Source: Lachnospiraceae bacterium | Lineage (GTDB): Bacteria; Bacillota; Clostridia; Lachnospirales; Lachnospiraceae | DNA length: 63,715 nucleotides | NCBI GenBank assembly: GCA_029224965.1 | Contig: JAQXVO010000025.1 | Location: forward strand, 1 to 63,715 | Direction of reading: 5' to 3' | Part shown: positions 1 through 8,885 of the stretch, piece by piece | How the letters are laid out: each line of letters starts with the position of its first letter | How positions within the stretch are numbered: the stretch's first letter is position 1 | The notes under the pieces: generated by a model | What the model saw: only the letters and a program-made list of their open reading frames with translations | Database searches by the model: none | What the model was told of the DNA's origin: nothing | Program-made: the position numbers and the translations under genes

Positions 1-18
1 ATTTTAACGATTCATCCA

Positions 19-546
19 TTACTTTCCGGGATACTTGATTGCGGAATAGATGTCATACTGGGAGAGACGCTCTCTGCCCTTCAGGCCCTCGAGCTCCATA
101 ACGAAAAGCATCTTTACGACTTCGCCGCCCAGCTTCTCAACCAGCTTTGCAGCTGCTTCGATGGTGCCGCCGGTAGCGATCAGGTCATCAACCAGGACAA
201 CCTTCTGACCCGGCTTGATGGAATCCTTATGCATCTCGATGGTAGCGGAGCCATATTCCAGATCGTAGGTCATGGAAACTGTCTCTGCAGGGAGCTTTCC
301 CTTCTTACGAATCAGAGCGAAAGGCTTGTGAAGATTGTAAGCCAGGGGAGTTCCGAAAATGAATCCGCGGGACTCGGTACCTGCGATTACATCGAAATCG
401 ATGCCCTTCAGTGCATCCTGCAGGGAGTCGATTGCCAGTTTAAAGCCATCCGGATCCATCAGAATTGTGGTGATGTCGCGGAACATAATACCCTTTTCCG
501 GGAAATCCGGGATTGTACGAACATAATCTTCAAGTTTCTTTGCCAT
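19..546 (-). CDS. apt: Adenine phosphoribosyltransferase
   Basis: Purine salvage enzyme of the cytosol that converts adenine and PRPP to AMP. The 175-residue product has the usual family length. It shows the PRPP-binding motif VVLVDDLIATGGT (about residues 116-128), the ESRGF segment (58-62) and the RKKGKLP flexible-loop region (81-87). The frame stays open 16 codons further upstream, but I start at the ATG at 546, because GAGG lies about five bases before it and the product then begins MAKKLEDYV as in homologues. It stands alone; the next upstream gene in the same direction ends at 821. In many Firmicutes apt sits next to rel or recJ, which is not the case here. Confidence 0.96.
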   Translation of the reverse strand: MAKKLEDYVRTIPDFPEKGIMFRDITTILMDPDGFKLAIDSLQDALKGIDFDVIAGTESRGFIFGTPLAYNLHKPFALIRKKGKLPAETVSMTYDLEYGSATIEMHKDSIKPGQKVVLVDDLIATGGTIEAAAKLVEKLGGEVVKMLFVMELEGLKGRERLSQYDIYSAIKYPGK

Positions 547-716
547 GATATCCTCATTTCTACATCTCTTAACAGCTCCCTTGTGAGAGTCCACTACGAT
601 GTTCTGCTGTCAGTGCAGGCTGTAATCTCAATACAGAAATCCCGAAAATCTCGGCAGCTGCATTCAAAAATGCTGCCTGGGATTCACTGGAACACATGCG
701 CTGAACTGCCTCATTT

Positions 717-745
717 AGAGTACATTTCCAGGCCAGTATTGTCAA
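717..745 (-). promoter_or_regulatory. Candidate sigma-A promoter of apt
   Basis: On the minus strand TTGACA (740-745) is separated by 17 bases from TACTCT (717-722). The -35 is perfect and the -10 is weak. It would give a 5' leader of about 160 nt for apt. The rest of 547-820 shows nothing else that I recognise. Confidence 0.4.
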
Positions 746-820
746 GGCGGGCAAGCCTACAATTGCCTTGAAATGTAGACCATTCGCAATCTGATCAGGC
801 CCTGTCAGAAATCGGTGCCT

Positions 821-1825
821 TTATGCCTTTCCGGAATCTATTCCGCCTGCCGGTGCCTTCATCAGGTCTTCCTTGACCTTCTCCAGGACTTCGGGAAGTT
901 CGCGGATGTCATTGACCCGGTATTCGGCCTCCGGCACCTTGCCGAAGCCATAGGCTGCATGAATGAAGACCGCTCCGGCTGCAACGGTTGCAATATAGTC
1001 ATCCTCGATGTCGCCGATATAGATGGGATCAGTCAGATGGTTCTTCTTAGCTAAGATACGGATATTCTTATCCTTACCCTTGTTGTTATCTCCGAAGCAG
1101 AGATGATCCTGGAAGTATTTTCCCAGGCCGCTGGACTGGAAGAAGGCTTCGATATAGCCCTTCTGACAGTTGGAAACAATATAGAGCGGCATGATCCGAG
1201 AGACCTTTTTCAGGGTTTCCTCGAGACCGTCATAGAGCTCCCCGCCATGCTCGGAAAGATAGGTGTTTTCGTAGGTCATGCATTCCTTCATAACTGAATC
1301 CGAAAGTCCAAGCTCCTTTTGAATGTAGGTCATGGTCTTTCCCATGACTCCCTGGACGTCAGACCGGCTGACAGACTGACGTTCTACTTCCGGGTGCCGG
1401 TTCAGAACCTCGGTCCAGCTTGCCGCCACATTCTCGGAGGAATCCCAGATGGTGCCGTCCATATCAAAGATCAGACCCGGATGGCGGATGGCTGACAGGT
1501 CTCCTGCTGCCATCTCGTGAGTATCCTTTGTCTTCGGATCCTGGGCAATGACCATGCCGTTTTTCTCAGAAAGGACTACGAATTCACGGTCGGGCGCATA
1601 GACAGATGTGACAAGATCGCCAGGATGGAAGTGCCCGGGCTCAGCGGAAGCCTGGGGAATCATCTCTATTTTCTCAGAATCTGTATGGACTGGCGATTCC
1701 AAATCCGGCTCGGATTGTTCTATACCGGAATTTTCTTCTTTTGAAGTCTCATTTCCATTTTTCTCTTTGGAAATCATGTCAAAAAGAGACATCTGTCCTT
1801 CGACTTCGCTTTTCGACTTTTGCAT
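821..1825 (-). CDS. HAD-family phosphatase (phosphoglycolate-phosphatase-like) with N-terminal extension
   Basis: The C-terminal two thirds (about 117-334) is a haloacid-dehalogenase hydrolase: motif I DMDGT (121-125), a motif II-like IVSNCQ segment, and the acidic motif IV GDIEDD. The family dephosphorylates small phosphometabolites; the substrate cannot be told. Unusual is the N-terminal 115 residues. They begin with EGQMSLFD (residues 10-16), which fits the bacterial sliding-clamp-binding consensus QL(S/D)LF, followed by an acidic disordered stretch and a small beta-rich segment (about 66-112, GDLV...VVLSEKNGMVIAQD) that looks SH3/KOW-like. Ordinary phosphatases of this family have 210-230 residues. 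The start at 1825 has AGAGGGA at a good distance. The gene is monocistronic between apt and ppdK. Confidence 0.85.
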   Translation of the reverse strand: MQKSKSEVEGQMSLFDMISKEKNGNETSKEENSGIEQSEPDLESPVHTDSEKIEMIPQASAEPGHFHPGDLVTSVYAPDREFVVLSEKNGMVIAQDPKTKDTHEMAAGDLSAIRHPGLIFDMDGTIWDSSENVAASWTEVLNRHPEVERQSVSRSDVQGVMGKTMTYIQKELGLSDSVMKECMTYENTYLSEHGGELYDGLEETLKKVSRIMPLYIVSNCQKGYIEAFFQSSGLGKYFQDHLCFGDNNKGKDKNIRILAKKNHLTDPIYIGDIEDDYIATVAAGAVFIHAAYGFGKVPEAEYRVNDIRELPEVLEKVKEDLMKAPAGGIDSGKA

Positions 1826-1961
1826 TTCTCTTCCCTCTATCTGGATTTAAAATTCTATCTGATTGAATTCTGATTGAATCAACAGGAATTTCTGTCGAAA
1901 TCCTCTTTTCTTTGCAATCAGCAGTACTGTCTGTATTTTACCATAGCCAAAAGAAGGGCGC

Positions 1962-1997
1962 AAAAAACCGCCCCGGGAAAATACCCGGGACGGTTTT
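1962..1997 (-). terminator. Rho-independent terminator of ppdK
   Basis: Read on the minus strand, AAAACCGTCCCGGG pairs with CCCGGGGCGGTTTT around a short ATTTT loop, and the stem runs into six T. It lies about 40 bases after the ppdK stop. Confidence 0.9.
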
Positions 1998-2035
1998 CAT
2001 TTACTTATCCGAGGAACCCGATTCGGATTTCCGAA

Positions 2036-4669
2036 TTATTTGCTCTGCTTAAGAACAGCCTGAGCTGCTGCAAGACGAGCAATCGGAACTCTGAACGGAG
2101 AGCAGGATACATAGTCAAGTCCGATGGAGTTGCAGAACTCAACGGAGGAAGGATCTCCACCGTGCTCACCGCAGATACCGATCGGCATATCCGGACGAGT
2201 CTTACGTCCAAGCTCTACAGCCATCTTCATCAGCTTGCCGACACCATCCTGATCCAGCTTAGCGAACGGATCGTTCTCAAGGATCTTGTTGTCATAGTAA
2301 GCATTGAGGAACTTACCTGCATCATCACGAGAGAATCCGAAGGTCATCTGAGTCAGATCGTTGGTACCGAAGCAGAAGAACTCTGCATCCTTGGCGATCT
2401 CATCAGCGGTCAGAGCTGCTCTCGGGATCTCGATCATGGTACCAACCTTGTACTGAAGGTCAACACCTGCAGCCTTGATCTCAGCATCAGCGGTCTCAAC
2501 GATGATCTTCTTAACGAACTTCAGCTCCTTCTCGATACCTACAAGAGGAACCTCGATCTCAGGAACGATCTTCCAGTCAGCGTGCTTCTTCTGTACGTTG
2601 ATTGCAGCACGGATAACGGCCTTGGTCTGCATTACAGCGATCTCAGGATAGGTGATCGGAAGACGGCATCCTCTGTGGCCCATCATAGGGTTAGCCTCTA
2701 CGAGACCAGCGATGACAGCCTTAACCTGCTCCGGAGTCTTACCGGTATCAGCGCAAACCTTTGCGATATCTTCATCGGTCTTAGGAACGAACTCATGAAG
2801 AGGCGGATCCAGGAAACGAATGGTGACAGGATCACCTTCCATAGCCTCGAAGAGCTGTTCGAAGTCGCCCTGCTGCAGAGGAAGGATCTTGTCCAGAGCC
2901 TTCTCACGGTCTTCCTTGGTGTCTGCAACGATCATCTCACGGATGGCGTTGATACGGTCACCAGCGAAGAACATATGCTCGGTACGGCAGAGGCCGATAC
3001 CTTCTGCGCCAAGCTCTCTTGCCTTCTTTGCATCCGTAGGAGTATCAGCATTGGTACGAACCTTCATGGTACGGATCTCATCAGCCCACTTCATGATGGT
3101 TGCGAAATCTTCATCCTCGATAGCACCTTCCTGTACAGGAAGAGCACCGTCATAGATGTTACCGGTAGAACCATCGAAGGAAATAACATCACCTTCAGTG
3201 TAGGTTTTACCGCCAAGAGTGAAGCTCTTCTCATCCTCAGCGAATACGATGTCGGAGCATCCTGCTACGCAGCAGGCACCCATACCACGGGCAACAACGG
3301 CTGCATGGCTAGTCATACCGCCACGAGCGGTCAGGATACCCTGAGCAGCCTTCATACCTTCGATATCTTCAGGAGAGGTCTCACGACGAACGAGAACGAC
3401 CTTCTCACCCTTTGCAGCCTGAGCCTTGGCTTCTTCTGCTGTGAAGACGATCTTACCGCAGGCAGCACCAGGAGCTGCAGGAAGTCCCTTGCCGATCTGA
3501 GTGGCGTTCTTAACAACGTCCTTAGAGAAGGAACCATGAAGCAGAGTATCAAGGTTACGAGGCTCTACGGAAAGAACAGCCTGCTTCTTGTCGATCAGGC
3601 CTTCATTAACCATATCATGAGCGATCTTCAGAGCAGCCTTGGCGGTTCTCTTACCGTTACGGCACTGCAGCATGTAAAGCTTGCCATGCTCGATGGTGAA
3701 CTCCATATCCTGCATGTCTCTGTAGTGATCCTCAAGCTTGTTGGAGATGTCAAGCAGCTGCTGATAGATATCAGGCAGGGTCTTCTTGATCTCTTCAATC
3801 TTCATAGGAGTACGAGCGCCGGATACAACGTCCTCGCCCTGTGCATTCATCAGGATCTCTGCATAGAACTTGTTTTCACCGGTTGCAGGATCACGGGAGA
3901 ATGCAACACCGGAACCGGAGTCATCGCCCATGTTACCGAATACCATCTCTACGATGTTGACTGCGGTACCCCAGGAATAAGGGATATCGTTATCACGACG
4001 GTAAACATTTGCACGAGGGTTATCCCAGCTTCTGAATACGGCCTTTACAGCCTCGAAGAGCTGTTCCTTCGGATCGGTCGGGAAGTCCTTGCCGATCTTT
4101 TCCTTGTACATAACCTTGAACTGCTCAGCCAGATCCTGAAGATCCTCAGTGGTCAGCTCAACGTCCTGAGTAACGCCTCTCTCGGCCTTCTTCTTGTCGA
4201 TGATCTTCTCGAACTCGCTCTTGCTGACTTCCATAACGACGTCAGAGAACATCTGGATGAATCTTCTGTAGCAGTCCCAAGCCCATCTGGGGTTGCCGGA
4301 CTTCTTGGCAATAGCCTCAACTACTTCTTCGTTCAGTCCAAGGTTCAGGATGGTGTCCATCATACCAGGCATAGAAGCGCGGGCGCCGGAACGAACGGAT
4401 ACAAGAAGCGGGTTCTCTTTGTCGCCGAACTTCTTGCCGGTCTGATCCTCAATCTTCTTCATGTACTCAACGATCTGACCCTCGATCTCGTCATTGATCT
4501 GACGGCCGTCTTCATAGTACTGTGTGCAGGCTTCGGTAGTGATAACGAAACCGGCAGGTACCGGAAGACCAATGTTAGTCATCTCGCAGAGGTTTGCACC
4601 TTTGCCGCCAAGGAGCTCACGCATGTCCTTGTTACCTTCGCTGAAAAGGTAGACCCACTTTTTTGCCAT
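2036..4669 (-). CDS. ppdK: Pyruvate, phosphate dikinase
   Basis: Cytosolic enzyme interconverting PEP, AMP and PPi with pyruvate, ATP and Pi; in anaerobes it commonly serves PPi-linked glycolysis or gluconeogenesis. The 877-residue length is normal. The N-terminal nucleotide-grasp domain begins with the typical GGKGANLCEM segment; the swivelling phosphohistidine domain carries GGMTSHAAVVARGMG with the phosphorylated His; the C-terminal PEP/pyruvate barrel ends with the GICGEHGGDP motif. A very strong ribosome binding site (AGGAGG) precedes ATG 4669, and a promoter and a terminator frame it as a single-gene unit. A 955-codon open frame lies antiparallel to it; this is a codon-usage shadow, not a gene. 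Confidence 0.98.
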   Translation of the reverse strand: MAKKWVYLFSEGNKDMRELLGGKGANLCEMTNIGLPVPAGFVITTEACTQYYEDGRQINDEIEGQIVEYMKKIEDQTGKKFGDKENPLLVSVRSGARASMPGMMDTILNLGLNEEVVEAIAKKSGNPRWAWDCYRRFIQMFSDVVMEVSKSEFEKIIDKKKAERGVTQDVELTTEDLQDLAEQFKVMYKEKIGKDFPTDPKEQLFEAVKAVFRSWDNPRANVYRRDNDIPYSWGTAVNIVEMVFGNMGDDSGSGVAFSRDPATGENKFYAEILMNAQGEDVVSGARTPMKIEEIKKTLPDIYQQLLDISNKLEDHYRDMQDMEFTIEHGKLYMLQCRNGKRTAKAALKIAHDMVNEGLIDKKQAVLSVEPRNLDTLLHGSFSKDVVKNATQIGKGLPAAPGAACGKIVFTAEEAKAQAAKGEKVVLVRRETSPEDIEGMKAAQGILTARGGMTSHAAVVARGMGACCVAGCSDIVFAEDEKSFTLGGKTYTEGDVISFDGSTGNIYDGALPVQEGAIEDEDFATIMKWADEIRTMKVRTNADTPTDAKKARELGAEGIGLCRTEHMFFAGDRINAIREMIVADTKEDREKALDKILPLQQGDFEQLFEAMEGDPVTIRFLDPPLHEFVPKTDEDIAKVCADTGKTPEQVKAVIAGLVEANPMMGHRGCRLPITYPEIAVMQTKAVIRAAINVQKKHADWKIVPEIEVPLVGIEKELKFVKKIIVETADAEIKAAGVDLQYKVGTMIEIPRAALTADEIAKDAEFFCFGTNDLTQMTFGFSRDDAGKFLNAYYDNKILENDPFAKLDQDGVGKLMKMAVELGRKTRPDMPIGICGEHGGDPSSVEFCNSIGLDYVSCSPFRVPIARLAAAQAVLKQSK

Positions 4670-4749
4670 TACTCTTTTCCTCCTAGAAAAATATTAATTG
4701 TTACTGAAATTATCGGTTACCGTGGAGAAAGACCTAAGTAACCTTAATA

Positions 4750-4777
4750 ATTTTACCATACTTTTAAAACGATTCAA
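4750..4777 (-). promoter_or_regulatory. Promoter of ppdK
   Basis: On the minus strand TTGAAT (4772-4777), 16-base spacer, TAAAAT (4750-4755), about 80 bases before the ppdK start, in an AT-rich stretch. The remaining part of 4778-4922 is pyrimidine-rich and repeats the theme TCTGTTTTCCG-TC-GATTC imperfectly; I see no gene there. Confidence 0.6.
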
Positions 4778-4922
4778 CTATTATTTCCAAGGCATTTTTA
4801 TGCCGTTTCCATTCTGTTTTCCGGTCAGATTCTTCTTCTGATTTCTCTCTGTTTTCCGATCTGATTCTATTCCTGGTTTCTCTCCGTTCTCTACCGTTCA
4901 GACTTCCACAAATTCTCCTGCC

Positions 4923-6290
4923 CTACTCTCTTTCCCGGGTCAGGTTCCTGACCCACTTTTCCTTCTTCAGACGGATCATGACCCAGGGAATCTTTCCGAC
5001 CTCGTCCAGGCAGGTGCAGAAATAGACGAATAGCACCGGCCAGTGGAAGACAAAGGCTCCGAGAAGAGCCAGGGGAATGGCGAAGCACCACATCATGACC
5101 ACCAGGGAGTAGAGATCGAATTTCGTATCTCCGCCTCCGTCCAGAATTCCGTTAATGGAAACCGTATTGACGCAGCGGCCGATCATGTAGAAGGACATGA
5201 TCAGCATCATGCCGAAGAGGTAGCTGTGCGCTTTCGGTGTAAGCTTCATGAAATTCAGTATCAGAGGCGTGGAAAGAAGAACCAGACCTGTGGAAATAAA
5301 GCCGATGACCCAGGAAATATTCCGAAGGCGATAGCCGTAACGCCTGGCCTGGTCTATATTTCCGGCGCCAAGCTCGTTCCCGATCATGATCGACGCCGCA
5401 TTTCCGATGCCGTTGCAGAGGCAGCAGACCAGATCGCGGACGACCGCAGCGGCGGAATTGGCTGCGGCCGCATCCGTGCCCATATGACCGATGATTGCGG
5501 TATAAGAGGTAAAGCCGCCGCCCCAGAGAAGGGAGGCGCCCAGAATCGGAAGGGAAATTCTCCGATAGTCACCCTCCAGAGGGCGGTTCCGATGCAGGGC
5601 ATTCTTAAGATAAGGATGAATGAAGCCGGATTTAAAAGACAGACCAAGGCAAAGGGCAGTCTGAATAATCGAGGAAAGCGTGGTTGCGAAGGCCGCACCC
5701 CTGGCTTCCAATGCCGGTGCTCCCAGAAGGCCGAAGATAAAAATGGAATTCAGGACGATATTGGACATAACCGCCGTAAAGGAAATCCAGGCCCCTGCCG
5801 CCGCATGATCTGAGATCCGGAACATGGCCTCATAGACCTGGCAGAAGCCGTAAAGGAGATAGGAAAAGGATGCGATCCGAAGATAACCGCAGCCGATCCG
5901 GTTCAGTGTCGCATCGTTGGTAAAAAAAGCCATGAGATACTGGGGAAAGCAGAGACAGGCCAAGAAAAAGAGGAGATCAATCATGATGATCAGCCGCAGA
6001 CTGATATGAAAGATATCGTCGAGCGATTCCTTATCCCCCTTGCCCCAGTACTGGGCGCCGAGGATGCTGGCAGGTCCTGTCACTGCCGTCATGACCATGG
6101 CCAGGATAAACTGAATCTGGGAGGCCAGGGAAACGGCCGCCATGGAATCCTGGTTGAGCCGGCCCAGCATGAAGGCATCCGCTGCCGCAACCGATGCGGA
6201 CAGAAGGCTCTGCAGTGAAATCGGCAGACTGAGCTGTATCAGTTTGTGCCGGAATACCGGATCCTTCTCAACCTTTTTCATTCCCCTCAT
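4923..6290 (-). CDS. MATE-family multidrug/cation exporter
   Basis: Integral membrane antiporter of 455 residues, the normal MATE size, with about 12 hydrophobic segments in two related halves. Typical features are the start RHKLIQLSLPI, the early ADAFMLGRLNQDSMAAVSLA segment, and the second-half match around AAAVVRDLVCCLCNGIGNAASIM. The family exports drugs or metabolites in exchange for Na+ or H+; the substrate cannot be deduced. ATG 6290 is chosen because AAGGG lies about seven bases upstream, while the in-frame ATG three codons later would have its Shine-Dalgarno too close. It is separate from both neighbours. A copy of the window-wide motif AAATATAGACC falls inside it (complement at 5351-5361, read as Asn-Ile-Asp). 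Confidence 0.93.
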   Translation of the reverse strand: MRGMKKVEKDPVFRHKLIQLSLPISLQSLLSASVAAADAFMLGRLNQDSMAAVSLASQIQFILAMVMTAVTGPASILGAQYWGKGDKESLDDIFHISLRLIIMIDLLFFLACLCFPQYLMAFFTNDATLNRIGCGYLRIASFSYLLYGFCQVYEAMFRISDHAAAGAWISFTAVMSNIVLNSIFIFGLLGAPALEARGAAFATTLSSIIQTALCLGLSFKSGFIHPYLKNALHRNRPLEGDYRRISLPILGASLLWGGGFTSYTAIIGHMGTDAAAANSAAAVVRDLVCCLCNGIGNAASIMIGNELGAGNIDQARRYGYRLRNISWVIGFISTGLVLLSTPLILNFMKLTPKAHSYLFGMMLIMSFYMIGRCVNTVSINGILDGGGDTKFDLYSLVVMMWCFAIPLALLGAFVFHWPVLFVYFCTCLDEVGKIPWVMIRLKKEKWVRNLTRERE

Positions 6291-6375
6291 CTCACAACCC
6301 TTCCATTGCTCTATTTACTTAGAAATGAATGAATACCATCTCCATATCGAATTGGATCTGCTGCCATTTTTTATC

Positions 6376-7317
6376 TTAATTCCAGCTGGAGCCATTACTG
6401 CCGTTATTATTTCCATTCCAGTCGGAAGTATTTCCACCGTAATTGTTTCCGTTCGGATTGGAGCCATTGCCGCCGTAATTGTTTCCATTGGCATTGGAAT
6501 TATAGCCGCCGTAATTATTTCCATTCATATCGGGGCCATAGCCGCCATTATGATTGCTGTTCCAGTCGGGACCATTGCCACCGTAATAATTATTGCCGCC
6601 CATGGAGCCATAGTTTCTCGGGTCTATATTTTCCAGCTGTTTCAGGTTCAGATAATAATCACTGATCGTTACACTAAGCCAGGGGCCGATATAGAAGAGA
6701 TCCAGGAGGCCAAGGGTCAGAAGGCCCAGGATCGCCCAGCCGAGAAAGGACAGCTGGAGAACAAAGAGTTCCAGTCTGTGACCGTACATCATCTGGGCAG
6801 ACAGGTCTCTGGCGTCCTCTCCGGACATATTCGGATTGTCGGCCAGGATATAGGGAACCAGGAACCAGCTGTAGGACTTTATGATTCCAGGGACAACCAG
6901 AAGAAGACTCCAGAGAAAAATGAAGAGCTGGGTTACAAAGATGCTGGCAAAGGTCTCCCAGAACCTGCCGAAGATGCTGAAGAGACCGTTGGGGCCGTCC
7001 AGGCTGGCAGCGGGATCCTTGGCTGCCACCCGGTTATTGACACGGACTCCGCCGACCTGAAAGACCGGACTTACAAAGAAGCTGATCAGGGGTCCGACAA
7101 TAGGAATGCAGGCCAGACCGCTGGTAATCAGTCCCGGAATAACCGTAGCTCCAAGAGCGGTTCCGTATTTCAGGCCGAAGGCCGCCCGGCTGTCCTCCTT
7201 CAGGGCGCCCCGGTTCAGAGTGCCGTTGATGAAAATGGCTTCCGGCATGGGTCCCTGGTAGTTATCCTGACCCTGGTTCTGATTATTGTTTCCCCACTGG
7301 TCAAAATTATTGTCCAT
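6376..7317 (-). CDS. DUF975-family integral membrane protein with Asn/Gly repeat tail
   Basis: The 313-residue product has a hydrophilic Asn/Gln-rich start, then a DUF975-type membrane core (about 40-215) with the recognisable ALKEDSRAAF entry, several hydrophobic segments and a VVPGIIKSYSW segment. The family's function is unknown. The last 80 residues are almost only Asn, Gly, Tyr and Ser, as repeats of the type NGNNYGGN with a period near 13. I start at ATG 7317 (AAGGAG upstream); 50 further in-frame codons upstream overlap pepV and lack family similarity. It lies 19 bases after pepV, so the two are probably cotranscribed. The tail could be a surface or interaction tail; this is not established. 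Confidence 0.8.
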   Translation of the reverse strand: MDNNFDQWGNNNQNQGQDNYQGPMPEAIFINGTLNRGALKEDSRAAFGLKYGTALGATVIPGLITSGLACIPIVGPLISFFVSPVFQVGGVRVNNRVAAKDPAASLDGPNGLFSIFGRFWETFASIFVTQLFIFLWSLLLVVPGIIKSYSWFLVPYILADNPNMSGEDARDLSAQMMYGHRLELFVLQLSFLGWAILGLLTLGLLDLFYIGPWLSVTISDYYLNLKQLENIDPRNYGSMGGNNYYGGNGPDWNSNHNGGYGPDMNGNNYGGYNSNANGNNYGGNGSNPNGNNYGGNTSDWNGNNNGSNGSSWN

Positions 7318-7336
7318 AGCTCTAACTCTCCTTAAT

Positions 7337-8740
7337 TTATCTGCAAAGCTGTTCGATGGCTTCTGCGAAGACCTTGGTCGCAATGACAAGATTATCGATA
7401 TCCATGAACTCATCGGCTCCGTGCATATGGGTATCGACATCGGGAAGTACGGCACCGAAAGCGACACCGTTCTTCAGATCATGAACATAGGTACCGCCGC
7501 CGATGGCAACAGCCTTTCCTTCAAGGCCGGTGACATCGGAATAGGCCTTGAGAAGGGTCTTTACAAAGGGGCTGTCGGCGCTGACGGCATGAGGCTCGAC
7601 AAGACCCGGTGTCGACCAGTCAAATCCTGCCTTCTCTACATGATCCTTTGCGACCTTGACACAGTTGTCTTCACCGGCGCAGAGAGGAGTGCGGGCATCG
7701 AAGGAGAAGGACATCTCTTCAGCAGTGACATGATAGAGATCCAGGGTACAGGTAACAGCTCCGGACTCTTCGTCCTTCATATTGATTCCGATTCCGGAAC
7801 CATCGGTAACGCCGTAAGGGAAGAGAATTTCCACTTCCTTCAGAAGCTTTGTCTGCTCACACTCTGCCAGAGGCAGGCGATTGCAGAGAAGGACTCCGGC
7901 AAGGCCGGCATTCTTTCCAAGCTCCGGTGTCGATGCGTGAGCGGACTCGCCGATGATGGTGATGGTCTCAGTTTCCGCATCGATTTCGCAGGAAACCTGG
8001 CAGTCTTTTTCTACAGATGCAATAGCGAACTTTACATCCTCTGCATTGAAATCCAGACCGGAGAAGACGAGCTTTGCCTTCTGGGGAACAGCATTCAGAG
8101 CGATTCCGGCATCCAGGGAAAGAAGAGCCGGTTTCTTGTCAGAGGCTGTCAGCTTCTTGGAAAGCGTTCCGCGGAACTGGCCCTTTTCGATATTAATCAG
8201 AGGGAACTCAGCATCCGGAGAGAAGGTCATGGGAGCTTCCTTCTCGACTGCATAATATTTTGTGATATCGATGGATCCGGTTTCCTCATCGGAACCCATG
8301 ATCAGGCGGACACCCTTTGTCAGCGGGGTCTTCGTTTCCTTCAGGGCACGCATGGCATAGAGGGCGCAGAGAAGGGGTCCCTTGTCATCGGAGGTTCCGC
8401 GTCCGTAAAGGCGGCCGTCCTTTTCAATGACATGGAAGGGTTCGGTGACGGTCCAGCCCTCTCCTGCCGGAACGACGTCGGTATGGCCCAGCATATCCAG
8501 GGTGTGGGGCAGGCTGGGATCCAGATCGGCCGTGCCGACATAGTTGTCGTAATTCTTGGTTGCAAAGCCGTAGCCGGCTGCCATGTCGATGGCTGTATTC
8601 AGAGCCTTCTTGCACTCAGGTCCGAAGGGGGCGTCGCCTTCGGCATCTGCAAGAACCGAGGGGATGGAGCAGAGCTTCTTTACATCCGTAACGAGTTCGT
8701 CCTTATGACTGTCAATCCATTCTGTAACTTTCTGATTCAT
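7337..8740 (-). CDS. pepV: M20-family dipeptidase (PepV/Sapep type)
   Basis: Zinc dipeptidase of the cytosol that hydrolyses dipeptides released from peptide uptake. The 467 residues match the PepV length. The metal-site segments are visible: LGHTDVVPAGEGW (His/Asp), GRGTSDDKGP (bridging Asp), GSDEETGS (Glu-Glu) and the C-terminal GGGTYVHDL with MHGADEFM. The start at 8740 has AAAGGGAG at good spacing. A small stem-loop sits just upstream of that ribosome binding site (8761-8785). The gene for the DUF975 membrane protein follows 19 bases later. Confidence 0.94.
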   Translation of the reverse strand: MNQKVTEWIDSHKDELVTDVKKLCSIPSVLADAEGDAPFGPECKKALNTAIDMAAGYGFATKNYDNYVGTADLDPSLPHTLDMLGHTDVVPAGEGWTVTEPFHVIEKDGRLYGRGTSDDKGPLLCALYAMRALKETKTPLTKGVRLIMGSDEETGSIDITKYYAVEKEAPMTFSPDAEFPLINIEKGQFRGTLSKKLTASDKKPALLSLDAGIALNAVPQKAKLVFSGLDFNAEDVKFAIASVEKDCQVSCEIDAETETITIIGESAHASTPELGKNAGLAGVLLCNRLPLAECEQTKLLKEVEILFPYGVTDGSGIGINMKDEESGAVTCTLDLYHVTAEEMSFSFDARTPLCAGEDNCVKVAKDHVEKAGFDWSTPGLVEPHAVSADSPFVKTLLKAYSDVTGLEGKAVAIGGGTYVHDLKNGVAFGAVLPDVDTHMHGADEFMDIDNLVIATKVFAEAIEQLCR

Positions 8741-8760
8741 CTGATTTCTCCCTTTCCTAC

Positions 8761-8785
8761 AGGCCGGATTCTTCGATTCCGGCCT
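8761..8785 (-). promoter_or_regulatory. Stem-loop directly upstream of pepV
   Basis: A perfect 8-bp inverted repeat AGGCCGGA/TCCGGCCT with a 9-base loop ends about 20 bases before the pepV start. There is no T-run on the minus side, so it is not a classical terminator of the upstream gene. It could be a leader hairpin or a processing site. Confidence 0.35.
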
Positions 8786-8885
8786 GGTATTTTATTGATA
8801 AACCTTTGCTTCTCATTTTATGCTACCGGTGAAATTGAATCAACAAGACCGGCTTCTCTTTTCAAAGATTTTCACCGACTGATTC

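Noticed and set aside
1874-4741. Open frame of 955 codons on the plus strand
   Set aside because: It lies antiparallel to ppdK, has no protein-like motifs, and is explained by strong codon bias of ppdK.
8761-8785. Terminator between the RlmI-like gene and pepV
   Set aside because: The stem is good but no T-run follows on the minus strand; listed as a leader stem-loop.
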